Source: Ceratobasidium sp. AG-K
Lineage: Eukaryota; Basidiomycota; Agaricomycetes; Cantharellales; Ceratobasidiaceae
Direction of reading: 5' to 3'
DNA: 64,000 bases
NCBI GenBank assembly: GCA_037039685.1
Contig: JAWNGF010000002.1
Span: 3,472,001-3,536,000, forward strand
The first letter of the stretch is position 1; every line of letters begins with the position of its first letter. Under the pieces are notes generated by a model. That model made no database searches. It was not told where the DNA came from and saw nothing but the letters and a program-made list of their open reading frames with translations. Below, one piece after another: positions 10,844 through 22,001 of the stretch. The translations under genes were made by a program, and so were the position numbers.

Positions 10844-13257
10844 ATGGGCTCGTGAGTTACCACCCCCGGTGTTCTATCGCGTCGCAACCCTGAGGCACTG
10901 ACCGTCACCCTTACATTGTTCAGCTGTAAGGCTTGTTATGCTAAAAAGGTACGCATTTGACCTAGAACTTGAGAGGCCTTGAACAGAGAACACATTTGTA
11001 GCAGAAGTGCCAACCTAGCACTGATGCGTATGCGGGATGCCTCCCGTGTCAAACCAAGGGGATCCCTTGTGAGCCCCGGAAATTTTCAACGTCAGATTAT
11101 GATATCTTGTGTCATTGTTCGCCTACTGACATGTCCATGATTTCAGTCCCAAGGGCTCGAACCAAGGATCGATTCTGGGGGTGAACCTTCTCTCCTCCGA
11201 CTGTACGAATCCAACTCATCAAGCTCAAAAGGGACCAACATCCGTAAGTCCATATCGGGTTGAGAGCTCAACCAGTAAATATCAATCCTCCCTCGATCAG
11301 ACGCCCCTAAGTTCGATGACAGAGGGTTCGAAATTTCAAGAACGAGAGTCAACAGGAGATCAGGGCATCGTGCCTCGCGCTCCACCGGTGCAATTACCAC
11401 GATCGGTCGGTACTGTGACGTTTGTATTTATTCGTGTTCTGACGGCTGTCAGTAGATGCAATCCAGGCCGCTACTACATGCTCTGTTGTGGAGCAAGAGT
11501 TGCTGGAGCCATCCGAGGTGGTTGAGCTATATCATTTGTGAGCTAGCTTGACGATGCGGTCAGGTGGGAGCTAGTGGCGCTAACGGTTGAGCAGGTATAT
11601 GACCAGATGGAACGTGAGTACAACCGATATGTTCTAGATAACTCGCTTTTTAAGCCCCCCCCCCCCCTCCCAGCCTTGCACTCTGATACTCGATCCCGGT
11701 CTCCACACACTCGGGTACCTCAGCCACTCAGAGTTTTTGTTACTCGTAGGTGCGTTTGAGTGTCCGAATGCTGGTCCCTATCTACAACCGACGCTTTCGT
11801 AGTATTGGCCGTTGCGGCGCAGGAATACCCTGATCGACCCGAGCTGTATGGTGAATTGGCTCGCTACGCGAGAAAAATAGGGGGCAAGAGTCTTCTTAAC
11901 CACGCACCAAATGTCGACATGGTCCAGGCGTTCCTCTTGCTCGCCCTGTTTCCGGATTGGAGCACGTCGTTTGATGAGAACCGATCCTGGCTGGACTTGG
12001 GGTGAGTGTTTTTTTGGTTGCGTATATGCGCTGTTGCTGATGATATCGCGTTAGGCTAGCACTCGAGTAAGTCGATTATGTTGATGCAAACGCACAATAT
12101 TGAAGGTCTCCAGTTTGGCCAAGCAGCTCCAAATTGATAAGGTGGCGGAGACGTATGATCCAAAAAACGGTGCTCCATCTGGCCCTGAGCGTAATACTTT
12201 TCGGACCTGGATGATATGCCACAACTTGGATGCCATTACGACTCTTGTATTCGACAGACCCTCGTCGTGTGTCTCGATCCCTGATAATTATCGGCGCTGG
12301 CCGCAAGATCCGGACGGCTCACCCGAAGGCATCGTCGGTGTGCTGACAACACCACTTCAAGATATTGATTCGCATGTCAAGCATAAGAATCTTGAAAAGA
12401 GGTTTCATAGCGAAGTCATTACTTCACCAATTGCAAGTGGCCAAACGAGGCACTGAAGTTACGTGCTGATATTAACTCTCAGACGCAGGGTGAAAGCGCA
12501 ACAAATCCCCGTCCGCTCGGCTCTGAAATCATTGAAAAGATGAGAAAAGGAGTTTTGGAGGCCAGAGTCATCGCCTCAAATAGCAGGAGTGGCGGCGGGT
12601 TGATCGCCTTTTGGCTCCATCTGGCACACATGTGAGTGGTTTCATCCCGAAGCCAAACCATTGGAGCTGAAGTCCTTGGCAGCACAACAGAATATTCAAG
12701 GTTATTGTTATTGAGCCAGCGGTCTATGGTAGATCAGGGCTCCAATCATTCCTCTGAGGTATGTTGCTTTGTGGCTAATTTTGACCTTTGTCTAAGCACC
12801 CATCCCTATAGATCCTTGACTCAGCGACCTCAATATTGCAATCTTACATCAACATATTTGAGGACCAGAGTTGTGCACGGTATACCCCTGGGTGCCTTTT
12901 TGCTTATGGCACACTCGCAGCGGCTGTAGCACGCAAGGCATGTACAACTCTGCTCCACTTAGTGATAAGTACACTAATTAAAAAAATTATGTAGCTCGTC
13001 CACAACGCGGATAGTGATGCATCCCGTACTGTGGCAACAACGCTTATCAAGCGGTTCTCCGAAATCTTACGATTGTCGCCCGCGGTTACGCGAAATGAAA
13101 CCGAATCTAGTATTTTTGTCCAGGTCGTCGACCACGTTATCCGAGACGAGGATACGACGCTCCGGGTCGGAGGAAAATCGGAACCTTTATCAATCCAGGA
13201 ACCTGCTGTTCCCATGCTCGCGACTATTTTCCCTCCATGGTGGAGGCTGTATTTGTA
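10844..13257 (+). CDS. Zn2Cys6 fungal transcription factor, possibly decayed
   Basis: The start ATG at 10844 splices (introns 10852-10923 and 10949-11001) into an N-terminal zinc cluster. Its first half reads CKACYAKKQKC and its second half CLPCQTKGIPC, fitting the six-Cys spacing. Downstream blocks resemble the middle homology region of fungal regulators: EYPDRPELYGELARYARK, VDMVQAFLLLALFPDW and SWLDLG at 11800-12000. An exon of about 11760-12001 and others near 12811-12937 and 12995-13257 fit this. The last exon ends LATIFPPWW with the stop at 13255-13257. Two stretches could not be joined cleanly: 11400-11760, where several weak introns are needed, and 12400-12770, where coding-like text changes frame twice near LHQLQVAK and ALKLRADIN. 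The gene may be a pseudogene or carry sequence errors. The intron ending near 12994 may start with GC (GCATGT). Confidence 0.6.
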
Positions 13258-13829
13258 GCTTTTATTTTATGGGATGCTTGTTCGGAAATTATAGCTTGAA
13301 CAGGCGTAATTTTTGCTTCAACCTTTGTGTAATAGGAGCTTTCATAGTTTATTACAGCGTTCTATTTTTGTCTCAGACTAGTAGAATATAGAGGAAGACA
13401 GACCTAAATGCAAATGAGTTTACAAGTGTTTGGTTCCTGATTATAGCAACGGTCGCTTCCCTGCTCCTGGTTGTCAAGAAGAATAACGACGATCAGCCTC
13501 GCTGTGTCAACGAAACTTCTTCCACGTGCAGATCGCATGGTTACTATCGGCGATTAACCCGCGTGGAACGTGACCAAGGAGCCTTAAATACCACTCTCGA
13601 CGGTTCATGGTCTTCATCTTGCTTCAAGGTCATTTCACTTTGCTTTGAGGTACGCAGTCGCACAACATTACCCAAGGTTATTATTTACTAATTTTCTTGC
13701 AGCTGTGCTCATTCCCCTTTCGTTTCTTTCACATTCACTTTGTTGTTGAGCCGCGCTCACTGCCCTTCCCTTTTCAAACACAAGACTTAACTTTCTTTGT
13801 CCTTCTCCAACACTTAAGCCTCAGTCATT
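13258..13829. other. Promoter region of the triplicated secreted protein gene
   Basis: About 570 bp without a gene. A CACGTG E-box lies at about 13523 and a TTAAATA TATA-like element near 13585. The segment just before the ATG at 13830 is pyrimidine-rich, as is common in fungal 5' leaders. Confidence 0.4.
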
Positions 13830-15444
13830 ATGCTGTTTTCCTACTCCTTCGCCGTTTTGTCGGTGGCCGGCTCACTTGCGAGCGCTCGTCCATTGCCCCA
13901 CTACAGGCAACGCCGCCAAGCCATTACCGACTTTGGGTCATGCAATGCGACACCTGATATTAACTTCGCGCTCGGGCTCGACGGTCGTAAAGACCCTGCG
14001 TTCCAAGCCAAGAATAATGATGTCTTCAACCGTGAGTCCGCAATGTTCTAAGATATATGCGCCTTTATATCAATTATCTTTGCCTTCAGACGGGTCCGCG
14101 CTCGGCATCGGTGTAATCACGTCTTTTATTTGCCAGCAGCTTAACGATAGATGCAAGGCTCCTGCGGCTACTTTGGCAGCGTGCGCTTCGGGCCAGGCTG
14201 CTGCCGCAAAGGCCACCGGGGGTGCTGCTGCTGACGCATTGTAAGTTCGACTTCGAGCTGGTGACGAGTTTCTAAAGCGCTCCCATTGGTTTAGCAACGC
14301 TGCTTTCGGTATTACCACGAACTTTGGCTCTGCTGGGGCCTCGTCTGAAGCCGGAGCGGAAGCTAGCACTACTTCAGAAGTCAGCGCAACGGCAACTGCG
14401 ACCTCGGCGGCCGCCGAGACAAGCATAGTGTCTACGGATGCTCCGTCCGCAACTACCAGCTTGGATTCGGCGGCGACCACATGCCCAACGGCTGTCACTG
14501 TTACCATGACCGTTGATGCTGTCGCTACAAGCACACCTTGTCCCACTGATCCCGTCACTGTCACTGGTAAGAATCTCAACCCAACATTTCAGCCAGCCGA
14601 TTAACCGGGTCATGTTTAGTCACTGGTACGGGCGCGGCGGCCACAACAACTGTTGGAGCAACCACAACTGCGGCCATTGAGACCTCAGTTAGTTCGAGCG
14701 CTGCCGCCTCAACGTCTGCAGCGGCCCCCGTCCAGACGGGCACCGCCTCCTCTCTTGACTTTGGCTCCTGCACGAATCCTACCATTGAGTTTGGACCGGC
14801 TTTCGAGGGGCGCAAGGCTGCCGAGTTCTCCAACAAGCCAGTCAACAAGGACGAGTTTCCTCAGGCTTCTGCGTTGAACGTGAACATTGTCACCCGTGCT
14901 GTTTGTGATATTTTGGCAAACAAGTGCAAAGCACCACAGGCTACCCTTGATGCGTGTGCCCAGGGTCAGGCTGCGGCAAGCGCGGCTCCCGCGGGAACCG
15001 GCGCGGCTGCAGACGCGTTCAATGCTGCTCTTGGTATTACGGTAAGTTTCAGCTTCAGCTTATAGCGATAATATATTGATGTGAGTGCCGTAGACCGACT
15101 TTACGAACATCCCCGCTGCGCCCGGCGGAGGACCTGGTAGCGCAGCCCTCGCAACCACCCCCAACTTTGGAACCTGCACTAATCCCACTATCGAATTTGG
15201 TGTCGGATTCGATGGTCGCACCGAAGCTAGCTTCCAGCCTGCGAACAAGGCCTCGTTCAACCATGGATCAGCTCTGAACCCTCAGATTATCGCGACGGCG
15301 ATCTGCGACACGTTTGTCAACTCGTGCAACGCTAATAAGCCGGCGATTGACAACTGTGCCGCGGCCAAGGCGGCAATTACGGGATTGACTGGACAAGCAG
15401 TCGCTGATGCGTTCAATGCTGCGGTCCTCAAGGGTACTACATAA
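13830..15444 (+). CDS. Secreted protein with three copies of a Cys-containing domain
   Basis: Exons 13830-14031, 14090-14240, 14295-14566, 14620-15041 and 15094-15444 join in frame to 465 residues. A signal peptide (about residues 1-20, ending around SLASARP) is followed by three related domains of about 85-95 residues. Each opens with FGSC or FGTC, then a block like NPTIEFGxGFDGR, then SALNxxIITxxICD, a Cys-rich helix (C-K-A-P-x-A-T-L-x-A-C) and AAADAFNAA. Domains one and two are separated by a Ser/Thr/Ala-rich linker of about 125 residues that is probably O-glycosylated; domains two and three are joined by a short linker. Each domain has four conserved Cys, suggesting two disulfides. I do not recognise a named family. 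It is likely a secreted or wall-associated protein of unknown function. Confidence 0.75.
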
Positions 15445-15702
15445 TGATTTACATGTTGGGGTTTAGCATATTTGTCTTGTATTTTGGATATTTCACAATG
15501 GAACGGGTTCAACAACAAAGTTTAATGCGTGGCTCGAGGCACCTATTTGTTTGATTCGACTGTTTGAGGAGCCAATTAGTCTTGATTGAGCAGTTTCAAA
15601 GATGAGCGCTTGTAAGCAAGGCAGTGCCTCTCACTAATGCAAACATCCGAGACTCCGCAACGACCGCGACATCTGCTGTGCTAGCGATAGGCGCTCTCCG
15701 CC

Positions 15703-18392
15703 ATGCCTGAGGAATACCGCCACCAAGCCCCCCCTTTGAAACATCCCAGCGCGATAGATAGATCGTCTGTGGTTAGGGAGTCTTGGATAGTTGTCAGTCC
15801 TGGCACTATGTCTCCGGACCAGGCCCAACGTCCGTCGCTAGATACTGGCTCTATTCGTCTTGTTAATCCTTTAGCACATCCTACACCACCGCCCACCCAA
15901 GAGTTTCGACCACCACCGCCACTTATCGATCCGAACTCACGCGCCTCTAGTACTGCAAGCATACCACATGGTGCTAGCCCACCCACGGCGGTCATGCCGT
16001 CTAATCCCAATTATAAGCCCGTTCCCGATTTAGCGCACAACTCTACGAGGGAAAGGCCATCCGAAACTCCCTCCGTGCACGTCCCGGCCACTCCTCGTGA
16101 AGCCATAGGCCATCTCGATGCATCTCAACTTCATAACAAGGAGGATCGAGAGAGCGCTCTGCTGCGTAAGCGTAATCGTGGAAGCGGGATGTTGGGCACC
16201 ATGTTCGGAAGTCATGAGCCTCGAAGCTCGATGGAGGACATAGATTCGATCCATTCGAATACTGCCCAGGAAAGGGTTGGGGTGAGTCATTTCTTCACCA
16301 ACGCGACGGAACACTCAATTATAGCCATTTTGTAGGAGCGCCATGGTCATAGCTTTAGGAATTTCTTCGGGACGTCGCGTGAGCGGGAGAGGGAAAGGGA
16401 CCGCCAGCGCCCGGTCGACATGAACGACCGAGCCCAATGGGACATGTTTCACTTGATTGGTTGGTTAATCCAGGCATCGTCAATTCTATTTGTTCATCTA
16501 TTGACTTGTACAGGTTATATTACTAGCACTAATGTCGAAGATTGGTCTGTTGTTATGGAGGTTGTAGACAAGGTTAATCAAAGCGACTCGGAGGCCAGGG
16601 AGGCATCCAAAGCACTCCGAAAAGATATCCAGTGGGTTTCGTTACGTTTGGCTGCTCCTTGGCACCGGAAATTGATAAGTGCGTTGGTAGATTTGGTCGA
16701 CCCGCGTCACAATTGGCCGCCGCTAGAGTACGGTCATCGGTTTATCCTCTCCTTGGTCCAACTAATCAACCATTTAGCTATGGGCTATCCTAATGCGTAA
16801 TTGCCTGATATATTTTGTCGCCCAAACGACGAGCCGGAAGTTCTTAAGCAAGATAGAAGAAGTTGCCCTCAACCCCAACACGCCTCCGGTGGTTCGGGAC
16901 CGCCTCGTCGAAGTAGTGGGAACTTCCGTTTATCTGCTGAAAGAATCCAAGTGTGTATCGACACGGATGGGTATCTCTCCGGACTAACGCGCCCCTAGAC
17001 ATCTAAAGCCGTACCAGGCGACTTGGAAGAAACTTAGGATGCAGCTTAAACTCACTCATCCCGCCGACGGCCTCGTGATCAACGCAGACGACCCCATCTT
17101 GAATCCAACTCCACACAGACCCCCATCATCCTTGCGACAGCACCCAGGTCCCGAGTCTATTCAACCTGATCCAGCGTTAGGAGTTACAGGGGTGGCTCGG
17201 AGTATTGCCAATCTTGAAATCGAGCCTGTGAGAGAGACGGGTGATCTACGAGATGAGGATCGAGACCGAGACCGTAGGAGGGAAAGAAGTCGAAGAGGTG
17301 GGGCGGCCTATGGTGTCATTAGCCCCGAAGAAGACATGCGACGATTATTCGAGGAGTGCGACATTGCTCATGACAATTGTCGAATTTTGGCGGATTCTTT
17401 GGTGTACGCGACACCCGATGCCGTAACTGTGGACCCCTTGATCCAAGTCTGTTGAAGTTTTGTCAACCATTGATAAACTGACCATCTCCGTCTTACAGGA
17501 GTTCCGGCAAAAGTGCATCAGGTCACAGGAAATTATCGGAGCACAGATCGATTGGGCGAGCTCTGTCGCGGACCGTGCGCGCGCGGAGCAGATTTCTCTA
17601 GTTGGCCCGGGTGAAATTGTCCCAACAACGTCCGAGGAACAACTGCTTCACGCACTTGTCACCGCAAACGGCGAACTCAATGACGTTTTCAAGACTTATG
17701 ACGAGCTTGAACGATTAGCGATTAGCGAGCGTGAGGAGGCTGAGGTCCGAGAGCGGAGTCGGGTGGAACTGAGGATAGACCGTTCGGTGAGTGCCCAATG
17801 GCTATCAGACGAATGGGTGCACTCAACTGAGGGGTATGTTAGAAAATCCAGATGTTGGACGGTGAAGTCATGGTTATCCCTCCCGACAACCACGGCCCGT
17901 CTCGGTCTCAAACACATACACCCGCCCCCATCACAGTTCCTCCCCCTTCTCAAACGCCCACGCGCCGTCCACTGCCGCAACCCACACCATCTTCGCCCCA
18001 CGTAAACTCATTAGCTCCTCCCCCTCCCGCCCCTCATGGGCCAAGGCCGTTGTCCCGGAACAGGACACCATCCCCCAAGCTTGGATCGGACCGTGGCTAC
18101 GACGATTCGTCTCAGGAGAGCGACTTGCCTCCAACCATGCCTAGCGAAAAGGCGATAGGCAAGCGCAGGGCTGAGCCACAACCAGAAGAAGAAGGTACGT
18201 GTTATTAAATGCACGCTCTACATCACATCTAACGCGACAACATAAGACGATTGGCCAGATCACAATAGTCTTCTACCCCTGGACAACGGAAATGATGATG
18301 ACGATGATGACTCAGAGCCCAAGCCGCAAGAGGTATTTTTGTATGATGCAGCAGAGGAGAGGAAGAAGCATAGGGCAGTACAGGGTCGTTAG
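15703..18392 (+). CDS. VHS-GAT domain sorting adaptor (GGA/Tom1/Lsb5-like)
   Basis: Nine exons join in frame to 754 residues: 15703-16281, 16336-16459, 16514-16631, 16691-16727, 16778-16950, 16999-17446, 17499-17786, 17843-18194 and 18247-18392. A low-complexity N-terminus (about 1-215) precedes a VHS domain (about 218-345), recognisable from WDMFHLIGYI, EASKALRKDIQ, QLAAARLWAILMRN and RLVEVVG. A GAT domain (about 455-590) is marked by MRRLFEECDIAHDN and by LLHALVTANGELNDVFKTYDELE. The C-terminus is Pro-rich and then acidic. VHS-GAT proteins bind ubiquitin and cargo signals at the trans-Golgi and endosomes. No GAE ear domain is visible, so Lsb5/Tom1-like architecture fits better than GGA. The stop lies only 24 bp from the stop of the convergent gene. 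Confidence 0.8.
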
Positions 18393-18416
18393 GATGATTA
18401 TTTGAACCAGTGTATA

Positions 18417-20311
18417 TTAATCGCACTTTTCCCTTGCGAACACATGCAAGTGGGCAAGGCCCGGAATACTTTGCAATCGCTACATCGATACATTCATAAA
18501 TACCAATTTCTAACATGGATTCTAAACACGTACTGGAGGGTTGACGAACCACGCCACTTCGAATTTCTCCGCTGGCCATTTAGCCTCGACGTATGTTCGG
18601 ACTTCCGCACCAGCTTGTCGTACTAGCTCGTCGATGGCCTTATCCCCGGAACCCTTGGGAGCGTAGTCCGACCCAGAGAACCCCCATAACCCGTCCTGTA
18701 CAATTTGGTCCCATATTTGAACAGGAACGACCCCGGGATGGGTTATAGGTAGTCGTGACCAAACGACATAATGGCGAATTCCTGACGGGACTGGTATAAA
18801 CATCAGAGCAAGGCTCTTTGGGTGTAAGTTTCACACACCTGAATATGGCCAGTCGTTTGGCAGGATTTTGACCAGTTTGTCTGAGATATCCGCAGTAAAC
18901 CACATCTTGCCGTTGTTTGAAGATGGTGTCAGTGGTCTAACCGGGACCCCTGGCGCATCCAGTGTGGTTGAGGCTTCTGCGAATGTAGGCTCTGTATGCG
19001 AACCTGGAGATGCGGGTCGTGAAGCGGTTGGACCCCAGCCTAGCCGAATGTTGACGAGATAGTTTACTATGGAACAGGCGTGTCAAGAACCAGGTGAGTT
19101 AGATACCATATTGAACTTACCCACTGACCCATGAAGCACTTTTACCTGTTGAATCCACGCGTCGTATCGTTTCTGCAATGCAGGATGCCTCTTGAGAGCG
19201 GCTAAATCACTACATAGGATTTGTTAACGTCACGAAATGACTAAATAAGTAGGATAAAGCTGACCCAGAGTCGACTTGGTCCTTCACCTGCTCCCATGTA
19301 AACATTGGGGGGTAGCCTTGAGCAAGCTCTTCCAAGGTTGGAATCCCGTCCTCCAGACTTGTATGCGCATGATCCGAAACGGGCTCGACTACGATCGGTG
19401 GTGCGGCGGGCGTTATACCAGCGGGGATTTCCTGGCGATTCAATTCCTTTGGCAACAGAGACCAACGGGATACGACTAGCTGCACAATGTCGGACCATTC
19501 CGTCATGGCCCCCATGCCTGTATACCAAATTAGAACCAATGCCGGCAGATCCCGTTCACTTACCAATGTCTCCGCATGCCAACGCTTTGCCGATAGGACC
19601 AACCACTGTATACCCAATTGTATCCTTCACCACTTCTAGATGCCGGGCAGTGAGGGGATGCTCGTACATATGGGTGTTCATTGCGGGAAAGACGAAAGTC
19701 GGGGTGCTAGGTGCCAGAGCGCGCAATATACACGTCTATCATCCGTTAAGAAAAGCTGAAATATGTGGTCGAGAAGACATACTGCAAGGTTATCGCACAA
19801 GCCAGATGCAATCTTTGCTAGTGTATTGGCGGAGCATGGTGCAATCAAAACCACATCGGCCCACCGTCGCAGCTACGATTTCGAGATGAAGGGTTTCTCG
19901 CTGCGTTAGCAGAAGCTGCTCACCTCGATGTGCAAAATAGGATCGCCTACTTTCTTCCATGTCTACGGCTAGGAGATAAGTTATGTTAGGATCCTTCAAC
20001 CACTTGATTACTTACCGACCAATCCGAGGTATCAGTCCACACCCTAGCTCCGATCTCCTCTGTCTTGATAAACTGAAGTGCAGCACTGGTGGCTACCACC
20101 TCCACCTTTACTCCCTCATGCTTTGTTCCCACGAGTAATTCCACGAGTAAAATAACATATACATTCCTGAATATAATGTACTCACCGAGAGTAACTTCTG
20201 CACAATAAGAGGAACCTTGATTGTTGCGACACTCCCGGTAGCGATTAGCAGGACATGAAGGTTATTTTCAGAGCGTTCTTTTGATGCTATAAAGTCCTCA
20301 GACGAAGGCAT
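18417..20311 (-). CDS. PPCDC: Phosphopantothenoylcysteine decarboxylase fused to a DUF3605-type domain
   Basis: Ten exons (20311-20186, 20114-20016, 19962-19924, 19872-19783, 19735-19564, 19517-19265, 19209-19121, 19066-18839, 18790-18534, 18479-18417) sum to 472 codons. Residues 1 to about 198 are a HAL3/PPCDC flavoprotein, which decarboxylates phosphopantothenoylcysteine in coenzyme A synthesis. The catalytic His (DPILHIE, about 86), Asn (PAMN, about 138) and Cys (LACGD, about 172) are all present. After a Pro-rich linker (about 199-233) the same reading frame enters a second domain with IPTLEELAQGYPP, FTWEQVK, KRYDAWIQQ, NYLVNIRLGW, NDWPYS, QDGLWGF, AWFVNPP and RLQSIPGLAHLHVFAR. This pattern is typical of the fungal DUF3605 family, of unknown function. 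No stop codon or suitable ATG separates the halves, so they appear to form one protein. It is divergently transcribed from HIS5. Confidence 0.8.
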
Positions 20312-20458
20312 GATGGTTGATTCCTATGATTATTGATCAGGATGACGACACGGCCGAGGCCATTTCTTAGATAAGATAAGATCGAAATTCGTCTCTGATC
20401 CAAGTCCGACTCCGAGTCACAATATTTCAGTTGACTCCATCCACCGCTCTCCTTAGAC
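20312..20458. promoter_or_regulatory. Divergent promoter of PPCDC-DUF3605 and HIS5
   Basis: Only 147 bp separates the two start codons, so both genes must share this promoter. It contains GAGTCA at 20414-20419 and TGACTC at 20432-20437, two opposite-orientation copies of the Gcn4/CPC1 bZIP core. In yeast and Neurospora such sites drive histidine genes in general amino acid control. The link here is inferred from motif and position. Confidence 0.5.
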
Positions 20459-21785
20459 ATGGCTATCCTAGGACTCGCTAGTACGAGCGAACCCGTCTCA
20501 CCCACTCACTTTGATATTGAAAAAGTAATTCGACCCAACATCCTCGCATTGCACCCTTACCGTTGTGCTCGGGATGACTACCAGTCGGGCATACTGCTGG
20601 ACGCAAACGAGAACGCTCTCGGTCATTCGATTCCTCTCGACTCTACTCCCGATCAGGCTAATGGACATCTCTCCTTGGATCTCCACCGGTATCCCGACCC
20701 TGCACAAAACGAAATTAAAGCCAGGATCGCTGGGCTTAGAAATGTTAGAGGAACAGACCGTGTGTTCCTTGGCGTGGGCTCGGATGAAGTTATCGACTTG
20801 ATTATGCGCGTCTGCTGTCGTCCGGAACACGACAAGATCCTCATTACACCTCCTACTTATGGGATGTACAGTGTGACCGCTCAGGTCAATGACGTTAGTA
20901 TTGTCAAAGTACCGCTGTTAGTCCAGAAGGGTGAATTCCAGTTGGACTTGGAGGGGGTATGTGAACAATGAAAGTACACCTGGTTATTTTTACCAAATTA
21001 CTTCACCAGATTAAAAACGCTATCGCCTCTGACCCAAATATCAAACTTATCTTCGTTTGCTCGCCTGGGAACCCTACCGGTACCCTCATTCCCCTCAAGG
21101 ATATTCGGAGCCTCTTGGACGATACAAATTTCAAAGGCATAGTCGTGGTCGATGAAGCATATATTGACTTTGCTGGACCAGATGCCAGTGCCGCATCCTT
21201 AATTGAGCAGTATGCCAACGTGTGCGTTATGCAGACCTTGAGCAAGAGTTTTGGACTGGCTGCGATCCGGTAAGCTATGTGCCGTTGCCCGCACATGTTA
21301 CTTGACTAACCATGCCATATTATGCACCTAGACTGGGTATCGCGTTAGCCCAACCCCCTCTGATTCAAATCCTTACCAACACCAAAGCGCCGTACAACAT
21401 CTCAACCCCGTCTGCCAGTCTCGCCCTCGCAGCCTTGTCATCTGCCGGTATCGCCAACATGTCCGAGAAAATCCGAGTTCTCAATTCGAACCGAGGCCGA
21501 CTAATCGACGAGTTGGCAAAACTTGCCCCACTCGGGGTCGGGGACGTTATCGGCGGGAACCACGCCAACTTTGTCATTGTGCCCATACTGAACAAGGATT
21601 CGCGAGAACCGGACAATACACGGAGTAACGTAGTTTATAAGCGCCTCGCAGAGGAGTTGGGCGTGGTTGTCAGATTTAGAGGAAACGAGTACGGGTGCAA
21701 AGCTTGCTTGCGGATTACGATCGGGAGCGAGGAGGAGATGGTCGCCGTAATCGACCGGCTGAGCAAGGTATTGAGGGAAATATAG
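20459..21785 (+). CDS. HIS5: Histidinol-phosphate aminotransferase
   Basis: Exons 20459-20956, 21010-21269 and 21332-21785 give 403 residues, the usual length. This PLP-dependent class I/II aminotransferase converts imidazole-acetol phosphate plus glutamate to histidinol phosphate in histidine biosynthesis. Visible signatures include NENALGHS near the N-terminus, RYPDP, FLGVGSDEVIDLIMR, SPGNPTGT, VVDEAYIDF, and TLSKSFGLAAIR, which contains the Schiff-base Lys. The C-terminus has CLRITIGSEEEM. Introns are 53 and 62 bp. The start follows the two TGACTC sites by about 20-40 bp. Confidence 0.92.
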
Positions 21786-22001
21786 GGATATGCGGGTTGT
21801 GTGAATCATCAATGAAACAAACCCAACATGGTATACTGTAGAAAATGTGACAGCGTTTAGACAGGTTGCTTTAAAATACTATACATGGAGTTAAAGTAGA
21901 ACAAAGGTTGGCAAATTACAGACACAATGGCATACAAACAGAGGGGTTAATGCGAACGAAACAAAAACCTAATAGCAGCTTTTTTTTCAATGAGTGTTCA
22001 A

